From positions 1 to 64,000 of the forward strand of contig JALWTS010000028.1 of assembly GCA_027077805.1 (NCBI GenBank): DNA of 64,000 nt, in the 5' to 3' direction. A model generated the notes under the pieces. That model was given only the letters and a program-made list of their open reading frames with translations. It searched no databases and was not told the origin of the DNA. The position numbers and the translations under genes were made by a program. Positions 41,338 to 51,900 of this stretch are shown here, piece after piece (position 1 is the first letter of the stretch; each line of letters starts with the position of its first letter). Origin of the DNA: Gammaproteobacteria bacterium. Its GTDB lineage: Bacteria > Pseudomonadota > Gammaproteobacteria > JABHGC01.

Positions 41338-43890
41338 CTAGACCCAAATCATATAACCCAGTTCAAATGGATGGCTGAGATGGATATGATAAGGAAAAAT
41401 GCGTAATTTGTACTGTTGCAGACCTGATTCTATGGGTTGTAGTAAGATTTCAAATAGGGTTTCCCCTTGGGCATTTGTTGTTTTTGCTTCTAATGGAATA
41501 CATTCTTCTGCTTCAAAATCACCTGTTAAGCAATTTTTATCAACTAAACATTCAACAATCACATCTTCAGCACTTAATTGACCTAAATAAATAGAAACTT
41601 GAATGGCAATACTATCGCCATACTGAATCATAGTTGGGGATTGATCTCGTCTTTCTGCTTTAACGCTTGGCCATGATTGATGAACTTTTTGTTTCCATTC
41701 GGCTAGTGCTTTTGCGGGTTCTGCTTGATTCACCATAAGTTTTGCTTGTTGTTGGTTAGCAGGAGAGTAATAGCCTTCTATATAGTCCATGACCATGCGT
41801 TGGGAATTAAATCGAGGTAATAAAGTTTTCATAGAGGTTTTTGATTTTTTTACCCATTGTGCGGAATAACCTAAACCATCTCGGTTGTAATACATTGGGA
41901 TGATTTCATGTTCTAAAATGGATAAAATTTCTTGACCCTCTTCTTGATCTCGGTATTTAGGATCAATATTCTCTTTGTGAGGATTAATGGCCCAACCATT
42001 TTCCCCGTCATAACCCTCACCCCACCAACCATCGAGAATACTTAAGTTGATGACGCCATTAATCCCTGCTTTTTGACCAGAAGTCCCGCTTGCTTCTAAA
42101 GGATACGTTGGGGTATTTAACCAAACATCCACACCTGCAATTAAATGTCTTGCTAAAGCTAGGTCATACCCTTCTAATAAAATAATTTTGCCTTCAAATT
42201 CAGGTTTGCGTGAAAATTCGTGGATCATGGCAATTAATTGTTGTCCTGGCTGATCATGAGGATGAGCCTTCCCTGCAAAAATAAATAACACAGGACGTTT
42301 TTTATCATTGACTAAACGTGCTAAACGCTCGGGATCAGAAAATAACAAATGAGCACGTTTATATGTTGCAAAACGGCGAGCAAATCCAACGATCAAACTA
42401 TCATTTTTTTGTAAAAAATAAGTGGCACGATTAATATGGGTTGGACTACAGCCATTACGTTGTTTCTGTTGACAAAGTCGTTTTCTGACATTGTCTAGTA
42501 ATTCCGTTTTTAATGATTGATGGACACTCCAGAAGCTATGATCAGGAATTTCGTCAATACAATGCCAGTAGTCAGCATTAGAAAATTCATTACGCCATTG
42601 GCTACCAAAACGCATGTTAAAAACATTGATCCATTCATGGGCTAAAAAAGTTGGGATATGCACGCCATTAGTAACATAGCCAATGGGATTTTCAGACGCA
42701 GGAACTTGTGGCCAGATAGCACTTTCCATTTGCGAAGCAACCCCACCATGAATCCTACTAACCCCATTGTGGAAACGAGACCCTCTTAAGGCTAAAACCG
42801 TTTGATTAAAATTGTCAGGGTGATTGCAACAACTCCCTAAAGAGAAAAAATGATCAAAACTAATGCCTAATTTTGCTGCAAAGCCTGTAAAATATTCACT
42901 AATCATTGCTTTAGAAAAAATATCATGGCCAGCGGGAACAGGGGTATGTGTGGTAAAAACAGTTCCTGCCGCAACGAGTTCCAGTGCGGTATTAAATTCC
43001 ATGCCTTGACTGACGAATTCACGGCAACGTTCCACAACCATAAATGCCGCATGACCTTCATTAATATGCCATACAGTGGGTTTATGACCTAAGGTGCGTA
43101 ATGCTCTGACCCCGCCAATACCTAATACAATTTCCTGTTGGATTCGAGTATAAATATCACCACCATATAATTGATCCGTAATGCGTCTATCCTTATCACT
43201 ATTTGCGTCAATATCACTATCCAGTAGGTATAATTTAATATGTCCTGCCATCGCCTGCCATACTTTTAATGTTAACGGACGATTCGGCAATTCAACCTCA
43301 ATATAAATATCTTGATTTTGGATTTGAGCGGGTTGTAAGGGCAGTGTTCCAAAGTCAGTTGATTGGTAATGAGCAATTTGACGACCATGTTGATCAATGG
43401 TTTGTTCAAAATAACCATGACGATATAACATGCCAACCGCAACAAAAGGCAAACGTAAATCGCTAGCTGCTTTACAATGATCCCCAGCAAGAATACCTAA
43501 ACCACCTGAATAAATTGGCAGGCTTTCGTGTAAACCAAATTCTGCACAAAAATATGCAATTAAATCCGTTTCAGGATCAAAGACTTTTTCAATTTCTGAG
43601 GGAGTTTTTTCTCGATGGTAAGTATTATAAGCCGACATAACTCGATTATAATCTTCCATATATACACGGTTTTTAGCGGCAGATTCCAAGTTTTTTTGTG
43701 ATACTCGGCGTAAAAATAATTTAGGGTTATGCCCACATTGTTCCCAGACATCCGGATCAAGGCGTTGAAATAGATAACGCATACGATGATCCCAACTGTA
43801 CAGTAAATCATTAGATAAAATCCTTAAGCCTTTAAGTTTTTCAGGCAAGATGGGATGAACTTCTAAGGAATAGCAAATACCTGTGGTCAT
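41338..43890 (-). CDS. glgP: Alpha-glucan (glycogen) phosphorylase
   Basis: GlgP releases glucose 1-phosphate from alpha-glucans using a pyridoxal phosphate cofactor. The 850-residue protein belongs to the GT35 subtype with an N-terminal DUF3417 region ('LRILSNDLLYSWDHRMRYLF'). Further blocks are 'FCAEFGLHESLPIYSGGLGI' (~115), 'VWHINEGHAAFMVVERCREF', 'FTTHTPVPAGHDIF', 'GFARRFATYKRAHLLFSDPE', and the cofactor-region block 'PLEASGTSGQKAGINGVINL' (~600). It heads a minus-strand run with two histidine kinases, with an ~80-bp gap before the first. Together with glgB, glgC, GH57 and malQ it supplies most of a glycogen cycle. Confidence 0.95.
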   Translation of the reverse strand: MTTGICYSLEVHPILPEKLKGLRILSNDLLYSWDHRMRYLFQRLDPDVWEQCGHNPKLFLRRVSQKNLESAAKNRVYMEDYNRVMSAYNTYHREKTPSEIEKVFDPETDLIAYFCAEFGLHESLPIYSGGLGILAGDHCKAASDLRLPFVAVGMLYRHGYFEQTIDQHGRQIAHYQSTDFGTLPLQPAQIQNQDIYIEVELPNRPLTLKVWQAMAGHIKLYLLDSDIDANSDKDRRITDQLYGGDIYTRIQQEIVLGIGGVRALRTLGHKPTVWHINEGHAAFMVVERCREFVSQGMEFNTALELVAAGTVFTTHTPVPAGHDIFSKAMISEYFTGFAAKLGISFDHFFSLGSCCNHPDNFNQTVLALRGSRFHNGVSRIHGGVASQMESAIWPQVPASENPIGYVTNGVHIPTFLAHEWINVFNMRFGSQWRNEFSNADYWHCIDEIPDHSFWSVHQSLKTELLDNVRKRLCQQKQRNGCSPTHINRATYFLQKNDSLIVGFARRFATYKRAHLLFSDPERLARLVNDKKRPVLFIFAGKAHPHDQPGQQLIAMIHEFSRKPEFEGKIILLEGYDLALARHLIAGVDVWLNTPTYPLEASGTSGQKAGINGVINLSILDGWWGEGYDGENGWAINPHKENIDPKYRDQEEGQEILSILEHEIIPMYYNRDGLGYSAQWVKKSKTSMKTLLPRFNSQRMVMDYIEGYYSPANQQQAKLMVNQAEPAKALAEWKQKVHQSWPSVKAERRDQSPTMIQYGDSIAIQVSIYLGQLSAEDVIVECLVDKNCLTGDFEAEECIPLEAKTTNAQGETLFEILLQPIESGLQQYKLRIFPYHIHLSHPFELGYMIWV

Positions 43891-44055
43891 TATGTTCCCC
43901 TTTTGTGAGACTGGAATAGAAATAATTTTAAGATTAAAAATAGTCTATATCCGTAGATTAAACAAATCTTAATATCTTAATTAAAGAATCATTAAAAACT
44001 GCAAGCAAAAACAGTAGCAATGTTTTGTGTGATAGTTTAAATATAGGTGGATGAT

Positions 44056-44142
44056 TGGTGCCGGAGGCGAGACTCGAACTCGCACAATGTTACCATTACC
44101 AGATTTTGAGTCTGGCGCGTCTACCAATTTCGCCACTCCGGC
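44056..44142 (-). tRNA. tRNA-Leu (anticodon CAA)
   Basis: Read on the minus strand, the gene starts GCCGGAG and ends CTCCGGCACCA with CCA encoded. The anticodon stem-loop is CCAGA-CTCAAAA-TCTGG, giving anticodon CAA for leucine codon UUG. A long variable arm and the T-loop TTCGAGT are present, as expected for a class II tRNA. A TATAAT -10 box lies just upstream on the minus strand (44159-44164). Confidence 0.96.
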
Positions 44143-44200
44143 AGGAGAGGAAAGTCGAATTATAGATAATTTTTTGGAAAAAGAAAAGCAAAAATCTACA

Positions 44201-44229
44201 TTGCTCCATCGTATTAATTAAGTTATAAT
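44201..44229 (+). promoter_or_regulatory. Promoter of tRNA-Ser
   Basis: A perfect -10 TATAAT (44224-44229) lies 17 bases after a weak -35 TTGCTC (44201-44206), and 12 bases separate the -10 box from the tRNA 5' end at 44242. Confidence 0.6.
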
Positions 44230-44241
44230 TTGCCGCCTCAC

Positions 44242-44329
44242 GGATAGGTGGCCGAGTGGTTGAAGGCGCACGCCTGGAACGCGTGTATACGGAAACGTAT
44301 CGAGGGTTCGAATCCCTCCCTCTCCGCCA
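44242..44329 (+). tRNA. tRNA-Ser (anticodon GGA)
   Basis: The 88-base gene includes the 3' CCA. The anticodon stem-loop CACGC-CTGGAAC-GCGTG gives anticodon GGA (serine codons UCC/UCU). A long variable arm (GTATACGGAAACGTAT) and the T arm GAGGG-TTCGAAT-CCCTC are present. The acceptor stem 5' strand is GGATAGG opposite CCTCTCC, leaving a T-C mismatch at the fourth pair where most relatives have GGAGAGG. An intrinsic terminator follows. Confidence 0.95.
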
Positions 44330-44335
44330 ATAAAG

Positions 44336-44367
44336 AAAAAAATCGGTTCTCTGAAAGCGGTTTTTTT
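44336..44367 (+). terminator. Intrinsic terminator of tRNA-Ser
   Basis: An A7-TCG arm (44336-44345) pairs with CGG-T7 (44358-44367, one G-U wobble) around a 12-base loop, and the downstream arm ends in the T-tract. It begins seven bases after the tRNA CCA end. Confidence 0.7.
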
Positions 44368-44379
44368 CGTTTTAACCCC

Positions 44380-44747
44380 TCGATCAATGGCATGCGTTAA
44401 CACGAGGTCATTTTGCAGCCGGGGAAGATAGAGCTAGCAACTCTTAGAAGCAGTTGTCTAAACCAAATTCACTTTTGAATATTCTCTATTGGTTTTAATG
44501 GTATTTTATTTGATTCTTATTTGATTTTTATTGGTTTTTATTGAAATTAAGCTAAAATTTAGTCAATTTTAAATTAAGACTGTTTTTTTATTATATTTCA
44601 TCTATATTGATGGGATAAGATCAGTTAAGCGATAAATTGAAATAATCTTCCGACAAATTGCCTTGGAACTGCTATTATTCATGGTATGATTAAGTCATTA
44701 TTTTGGGCGAAGTACTTTATTTTTAAGATTTAAACACTTTGTAAGTT
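44380..44747. other. AT-rich intergenic region between tRNA-Ser and TnpB-like gene
   Basis: About 370 bp without a supportable gene. It is very AT-rich, with short direct repeats of TTATTTGATT and TTGGTTTT types around 44480-44545. It may contain the left end of the TnpB-type element, but no target duplication or clear subterminal hairpin could be fixed by eye. Confidence 0.4.
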
Positions 44748-45755
44748 ATGATTAAACGACAAATCTATCAATACAAGCTCTATCAGCATAGGAAAAATTA
44801 TCAGTTGTTATTATTGATACGATTGGCTTGGGAAATCTATAATCATTGTTTAAATTTACATCGACGTTATTATCGTTGGTATGGCAAATCTTTACCATTG
44901 TTTGTATTGCAAAAGCATTTAAGCAAACTAAAACAATTAGAAAAATATCATGCTTGGAAACAACTGGGTAGCCAAGCAATTCAAGATATTGTCGAACGTA
45001 TTGATACGGGGTATCAAAAGTTTTTTCAAGGGAAAAACCAACGTCCACCACAATTAAAATCTTTGCATAAATATAAATCCATCACACTAAAGGCTTCTGA
45101 ATGGGCGTTTGTTGGGGATAATAGGATTAATATCGGTGGGCAGGTGTACAAATTTCATCACTCCCGTCCAATGGCAGGAGTGGTTAAATCGGTTACGATT
45201 AAACGTAATCGTCTTGGGGACTGGTATATTTATTTTTTATGTCATGTTGCTGAAACAGCTTCAGAACGTACTATGTCGGGTTACAACGCAAGTTTCGATT
45301 TTGGAGTCAAAGACTTTTTAGCGGCAAGATTTAAAATGCAAACGCTACCATTTCCTGAATTTTTAAGGCAATACTTATCGCAGAAAGTAAAATCTGCGAA
45401 ACCTCAACAAGGTGCTAGGGTTACATTAGCAAGATTGTGTCAGCATATGGCGAATTTACGGCGTGATTTCCATTGTAAATTCACCAAACAATTACATGAT
45501 CATTATGATTGTATATTGCTTGAAGCAATGGAATCTAAAGACTGGCAACGAGTATTTGGGCAAAAACTCACTGATTTAAGTTTGGATGATTTTGTCAAAT
45601 GCTTGGAGTTATTAGTAATGAAGTTAGGGTCAATGGATAAGATTAATACGATTGATAAGATTGACAAAGCGAAACTGAGTTGGCTAATACCACCGTCGTT
45701 AATGGTCGATGCGGAGGGATTTTGCCTTAAAAATCAAAGCGTCAATTCTCCATAG
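44748..45755 (+). CDS. TnpB-like (IS605 OrfB-type) protein with C-terminal catalytic region lost
   Basis: The 335-residue product has a basic N-terminal region and a RuvC-like core of the TnpB family. The first catalytic Asp sits in 'ASFDFGVKDFLA' (~184) and the Glu in 'CILLEAMESKDWQ' (~259). After 'LSLDDFVKCLELL' (~288) the expected zinc finger (CxxC...CxxC) and the third catalytic Asp (usually 'DRDxNAA') are absent. They are replaced by a short repetitive 'MDKINTIDKIDKAKLSW' stretch and a tail 'VDAEGFCLKNQ' that looks like the normal end of such proteins. This points to an internal deletion, so DNA cleavage is unlikely. No TnpA transposase is nearby. It could be a decaying insertion element; a retained RNA-guided binding role is speculative. 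Confidence 0.75.
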   Translation: MIKRQIYQYKLYQHRKNYQLLLLIRLAWEIYNHCLNLHRRYYRWYGKSLPLFVLQKHLSKLKQLEKYHAWKQLGSQAIQDIVERIDTGYQKFFQGKNQRPPQLKSLHKYKSITLKASEWAFVGDNRINIGGQVYKFHHSRPMAGVVKSVTIKRNRLGDWYIYFLCHVAETASERTMSGYNASFDFGVKDFLAARFKMQTLPFPEFLRQYLSQKVKSAKPQQGARVTLARLCQHMANLRRDFHCKFTKQLHDHYDCILLEAMESKDWQRVFGQKLTDLSLDDFVKCLELLVMKLGSMDKINTIDKIDKAKLSWLIPPSLMVDAEGFCLKNQSVNSP

Positions 45756-45850
45756 AGAAGGGGCATCTTCTCTTGGGTTAGAAATTGTCAGTCTTATGGA
45801 AACATAAGCCTATTTTGTTTGAACCTAGAATCTCTATTTTTAGATAGAGA
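45754..45850 (+). other. Three short hairpins downstream of TnpB-like gene
   Basis: Perfect small inverted repeats occur in series. AGAGAAG/CTTCTCT (45754-45760 with 45767-45773) begins at the TnpB stop region. CTTATG/CATAAG with a GAAA tetraloop spans 45793-45808. TCTCTAT/ATAGAGA spans 45831-45837 with 45844-45850. This is the position where TnpB elements carry their right end and omega RNA. The 203 bp from 45756 to the pfaA start hold no gene. Confidence 0.35.
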
Positions 45851-45958
45851 ATATGTCAACCTTGTAAAAAAAAGGTGGTCAGTATTTTGTCCCTTATAAA
45901 TCTTTAATGTTTCAATAAACTTAGTTAATACAACACGGTAGAAAACTTAGGTAGGACT

Positions 45959-48900
45959 ATGGAAAAAAAATTTAAATCCCAATTACAACAAACACCCATC
46001 GCAATTATTGGTATGGCATCACTATTCCCAGAAGCAAGAAATTTAGAAGAATTTTGGGAAAACATTATCGGCAAGGTGAATTGTATTACAGATGTTCCTC
46101 CAGATCGTTGGGAAATTGATGATCTGTATGACCCTGATAAAAATGCCCCTGATAAAACTTATTGTAAACGAGGGGGGTTTATTCCTGATGTCGATTTTTC
46201 GCCAATGGAATTTGGATTGCCACCGAATATCTTAGAAGTGACGGACTCATCACAATTATTATCACTTATTGTGGCGCGTGATTTGTTAAAGGATTGTGGC
46301 TTTGAAAATGGTAATTTTGATCGAGAAAATACAGGGGTGATTTTAGGTGTTGGTGGTGGTCAAAAATTGATTACGCCATTAGTCTCAAGATTGCAAGGGC
46401 CTATTTGGGAAAAAGTATTGCGTAGTTGTGGTGTGGAAGATGCCGATATTCAACATTTAATTGGCAAAATGAAAAAAGCCTATATTCCTTGGGTAGAAAA
46501 TTCCTTTCCGGGCATGTTAGGCAATGTGATTGCAGGACGGGTTGCGAATCGTTTTGATTTAGGTGGAACGAACTGTGTGGTTGATGCGGCTTGTGCTGGT
46601 TCTTTAGCTGCCATGAAAATGGCAATTGCGGATTTATTAGAATATAAAGCCAATATGATGATTACGGGTGGTGTTGATACCGATAATTCTCCTTTTATGT
46701 ATTTAAACTTTAGTAAAACGCCAGCATTTACTACAGATGATGTGCCTAAACCATTTGATAAAGATTCTAAAGGGATTATTATTGGGGAAGGTGTGGGTAT
46801 GTTAATGTTAAAACGCTTAGAGGATGCCGAGCGGGACAATGATAAAATTTATGCCGTGATTAAAGGCATTGGTTCTTCCAGTGATGGACGTTTTAAAAGC
46901 ATTTATGCCCCAAGAGCGTCTGGGCAAACCGTGGCAATTAAGCGTGCTTATGATGATGCAGGCTTTTCTCAAGATACGGTGAGATTAGTTGAGGCACATG
47001 GAACAGGGACGAAAGCGGGTGATGTGGCAGAATTTTCAGGCTTACGCAGTGCTTTTGATACGGATAATTCCCAAAAACAATATATCGCCTTAGGCAGTGT
47101 AAAATCACAAATTGGTCATACGAAAACAGCCGCAGGAGCCGCAGGTTTAATTAAAACCGCTTTAGCCTTGCATCACAAAATTTTACCGCCCACGATTAAT
47201 GTGACCGAACCTAATCCTAGCATGGAAGTAGAAAAAACCGCTTTTTATATTAATTCGGAAACACGACCTTGGATTAAAACCACTGAAACGCCAAGACGTG
47301 CAGGGGTAAGTTCCTTTGGGTTTGGCGGTAGTAATTATCATTTTGTATTAGAAGAGTATCATCGTGATCAAAAAGATTGTTATCGAGTACATGAGGTCGC
47401 TAGAGCCTTAGTGTTACATGCGAATACTACGGATGCTTTGAAACAAAAATGTCAAACATGCTTAAGCCAATTACAACAGGATGATTCAGGATTAGCCTAT
47501 TTTAATTTCATCACGGAAGCGGAAGGTGTTGGTGATATACCTGAAACCAATGCCCGTTTAGGTTTTATAGCGAAAAATCAAGCCCAAGTTATGACGATGT
47601 TGGAAACCAGTTTGGCCTCTTTTGCGAAAGACCCAACGGCAAAATATTGGAAACATTTTAAAGGAGTTTATTTCCGTGATAAATCCATGAAAAATGGTTC
47701 TAAAGTTGTTGCATTGTTTTCAGGTCAAGGCTCACAATATTTAAATATGTGCCAGTCTATTACCAACAATTTTCCACCCATGCGGGAATCCTTTGCTCGT
47801 ATGGGACAGTTAAATGCGGATGATAATAGCACGATTATTGCGGATGTCATCTATCCAAAACCTGCGTTTGATAAAGCAACAAAAAAAGCCCAAGAAGACA
47901 AATTAAAACTCACTAAGTTTGTACAACCTGCGGTAGGTTGTATTAGTGTTGGTTTATTTAATATGTTAAAAGAAACAGGATTTAAACCTGATTTTGTCGC
48001 TGGGCATAGTTTTGGGGAATTAACGGCATTGTGGGCATCGGGCGTGATTAATGATGAAAACTTTTTCTGTTTGTCCCGTACTCGCAGTTTAGCAATGGCG
48101 GCACCTCCAGGTAAAGGCTATGATGCGGGGAGTATGTTAGCAGTGGTTGCGGAAGATTCGGTGATTGAAGAAAAAATTAAAGCGTTTAAAGGGGTTTCGA
48201 TTGCGAATTATAATTCACCGAAACAAGTTGTGATTGCAGGCCCTAAATCGTCAATTGAACAGGCACGCAAATCACTGAAAAAAGATGGGATTTCAGCCAT
48301 ACCGGTGCCTGTTGCTGCTGCCTTTCATTCACCATTGGTAGAATATGCCCATCAGCCATTTGCTGATGCCATTGATCAAGCACATTTTCGCACCCCACAG
48401 ATTCCGATTTTTTCTAATGTAACCGCCATGCCGTATCCTAATGATGCCGTTGCTGTGAAAGAAAGTTTTAAACGCAATATGCTACACCCCGTTTTATTTA
48501 CGCAAGAAATTCGTAATATTGCAGATCAAGGCGGACATATTTTTGTCGAATTTGGGCCCAAAAATGTGTTAACTAAATTGGTTGGGGCGATTTTAAAAGA
48601 TACGCCACATTTAGCCATTGCCTTAAATCCTTCCCCCAAACAAGATAGCGATTTAGCTTATCGTGAAGCCTTAGTGCAATTAAAAGTAGCAGGGGTATCA
48701 TTAAGTTTAAAAGATCGTTATCAGCCTGATGTGAGTAAGCCTGATGATAAAAAAGCATTAATGAATGTGAAGTTAAATGGTTCTAATTATGTGAGTGATG
48801 CCACGAAACAAGCCTTTATTGATGCCTTAAATGATGGCTATCGCTTGCATTATCCTTCGGATGATGCAAATTCCGTTGCCAAAGCAGAACCAAAACCGCA

Positions 48901-51900
48901 AGCAGAACCTGAACTCAAAGCGGAACCTGTTGTTGCGACAGTACAAACGCAACCCCAACTCCAACCACAAACCCAAACTAGGAGACTTGTTGAGCCTATG
49001 ATTAGTCGCAGTGATTGGTTGCAATCGCAAGCAGCCACCTTAAAAACCCATGAAATGTATTTAAAAAATCAACAGCATTATTCCAGTCATTTTTTCCAAT
49101 TAATGCAACATATGGTGGATGAATTTGGAGGTAAAAACCAGCCAATTCCTGACAATTTAGTGCAAGGTATTTCGGAGTTTCATCAATACCAGCAAGATAC
49201 TTTACGGGTCCATGAACAATATCTAATGAGCCAAGTAGCGTTTAATCGTTCTGCTTATCAATTGGTTTCGGGTAGTGTGCCTACTTTAACTCCTGATAAT
49301 AATAAATTTACCACGCCTGTGATTGAAACCACGCCTGTCGCTAAATCAGTCGCAACCGCGGTTGCAGGTGCGGCTGCAAGTGCAACCCCAGCACCAGTGC
49401 CTGCAACTCCAACACCAGTGCCTGTGGTACAACAAGCCGCACCTGTCGTAAAACCTGCACCAGTGGCACAAACACAGTCCAAACCTACCGCAACACCTGT
49501 TGTTACACCACAACCAGCAGTAGCACCAGCTACCAGCAGTGGTCTTGATTCTGCCAAAATTCAACAAGGCATGTTAGAAATCGTCAATGAAAAAACGGGC
49601 TATCCGGTGGAAATGTTGGATTTAAATATGGACATGGAAGCGGATTTAGGCATTGATTCGATTAAACGGGTGGAAATTTTGGGGGCAATGACCGATAAAT
49701 TCCCGGAATTACCTGAACTGGATCAAAATGACTTAGCGGAAATGCGAACCTTAGGTGAAATTGTGAGTTATGTGGAATCAAAAGCAGGTGCCACACGTGC
49801 GACTAGTTCAGCGACACCCACTCAAACAGCCAGTGCTGTTGTGAGTAGCAGTGGTCTTGATTCTGCCAAAATTCAACAAGGCATGTTAGAAATCGTCAAT
49901 GAAAAAACGGGCTATCCGGTGGAAATGTTAGATTTAAATATGGACATGGAAGCGGATTTAGGCATTGATTCAATTAAACGGGTGGAAATTTTGGGGGCGA
50001 TGACCGATAAATTCCCGGAATTACCTGAACTGGATCAAAATGACTTAGCGGAAATGCGAACCTTAGGTGAAATTGTGAGTTATGTGGAATCAAAAGCAGG
50101 TGCCACACGTGCGACTAGTTCAGCGACACCCACTCAAACAGCCAGTGCTGTTGTGAGTAGCAGTGGTCTTGATTCTGCCAAAATTCAACAAGGCATGTTA
50201 GAAATCGTCAATGAAAAAACGGGCTATCCGGTGGAAATGTTAGATTTAAATATGGACATGGAAGCGGATTTAGGCATTGATTCGATTAAACGGGTGGAAA
50301 TTTTAGGGGCAATGACCGATAAATTCCCCGACCTGCCAGAAATGGATCAAAATGACTTAGCGGAAATGCGAACCTTAGGTGAAATTGTACAATATGTTGA
50401 AGGTTTCGCAGGTGGCACAAATGCCACTGCTACAACAGCAACGATAAGCTCAACGGTTACCCGTAGTACTGTTGTAAAAAAGTGGCTACCACGTCCTGAT
50501 GCTTTAGACATTGAATTAAGCATTCAAGGACGTGGTTGTATTATTACTGATAATGGTTCTAAAGTTTGTATCGATTTAACTAAGGCTTTATTAGAACAAG
50601 GTTGGAAAGTGTTTATATTACGCTTTCCACCAAGCCTAGTTGCATCGACGACTAAGTTGCCTGCCTCGGCGGTTATCGTTAAAATGGACGATGCCTCAGA
50701 GAATGCTTTAGTAATGGCTTTAGACGCGATTGCTCAACAAGCAACGATTAACGGTTTTATTCATTTAAGTCATAAAGCCGATAAGTCTAATGCTCATTCC
50801 ATTCGTTACAACCCATCTGAAATGCAGTTATTAAAACTGGTCTTTTTGGCAGCGAAACATCTGCAATTACCGTTATTACAAACGCCAGAGCTTGGACGTA
50901 ACTTTTTTGTAGTGCTAACTTATATGGACGGCCAATTAGGGACGGCACAAAGTCGCTATTATGAACTGAATCAAGGTGGCTTTAGTGGTTTAATTAAAAC
51001 TTTGAATTTAGAATGGCCACAAGTGTTTTGTCGGTTAATTGATTTAGGACCAAAAATTTCAGAAAAACAGTCCTCACATTTGATTATGGATGAATTGTTT
51101 GATCCTGATTTAGCGGTTGTAGAAGTTGGGGTATCCACCAGTGGACGTATGACGTTAGTTGGACAGGCTAGGGAAGATGGCTTCCCAAGTACTGCCAATG
51201 ATAAAATTACGACTTCATCGGTATTTTTAGTCAGCGGTGGGGCAAAAGGGGTAACGGCTGCTTGTTTATTACCCTTAGCTAGGCAGTATCAATGTCGTTT
51301 TATTTTATTAGGTCGCACGGAATTTAGTGGTAGGGAACCCGATTGGGCCGTCGCTTGTGAGGATGATGTGGCATTAAAACGCCGTATTATGCAAGATTTA
51401 CAAGCGAAAGGTGAAAAACCCACGCCTAAATTAGTGAATAGTGGTTTACGAGCCATTAAATCTAGTCGAGAAATTCGTCAGACTTTGGATGCCATTGCAC
51501 AAGCAGGTGGTCAGGCGGAATATCTTAGTGTGGATGTTACGGATGTGGCAAGTTTAGCTGAGAAACTTCCCGCTGCCGTGAGTAAGCTAGGTTCCATTAC
51601 TGGGGTAATTCACGGGGCGGGTGTCTTAGCGGATAAACCAATTAATAAAAAGACCGAAGCCGATTTTGATGCGGTGATTTCAACCAAAGTTTCAGGCTTG
51701 GCGGCAATTTTAACCGTGGTTGAGCCAAGTAATTTGCAATGTTTAGCCTTATTTTCATCCGCTGCTGGGTTTTATGGAAATACTGGGCAATCGGATTATG
51801 CGATTGCCAATGAAATTTTAAATAAAACAGCCTATCAGTTTCGCCATTTTTATCCACAATGTCATGTCATTTCCTTTAATTGGGGACCTTGGGATGGTGG

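Noticed and set aside
44218..44403. Minus-strand reading frame of 61 codons with 'GEGGIRTLDTFPYTRVPGV'
   Set aside because: It is the antisense of tRNA-Ser and its terminator. This peptide pattern is a well-known false annotation produced by serine tRNA genes.
44242..44747. tRNA-Ser as an integration (att) site for an island containing the pfa genes
   Set aside because: No integrase gene and no direct repeat of the tRNA 3' end could be found in the window.
46480..46839. 119-codon antisense frame opposite the pfaA ketosynthase
   Set aside because: No ribosome-binding site or recognisable product; it is fully contained in a strongly conserved coding domain on the plus strand.
49258..49557. 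Antisense Gly/Thr/Ala-rich frame opposite pfaA
   Set aside because: It is opposite the Pro/Ala/Gln-rich linker; low-complexity coding on one strand produces long spurious frames on the other.
49535..50390. Possible CRISPR or satellite array
   Set aside because: The repeats are 312 bp long, have no spacers, and encode acyl carrier protein domains in frame.
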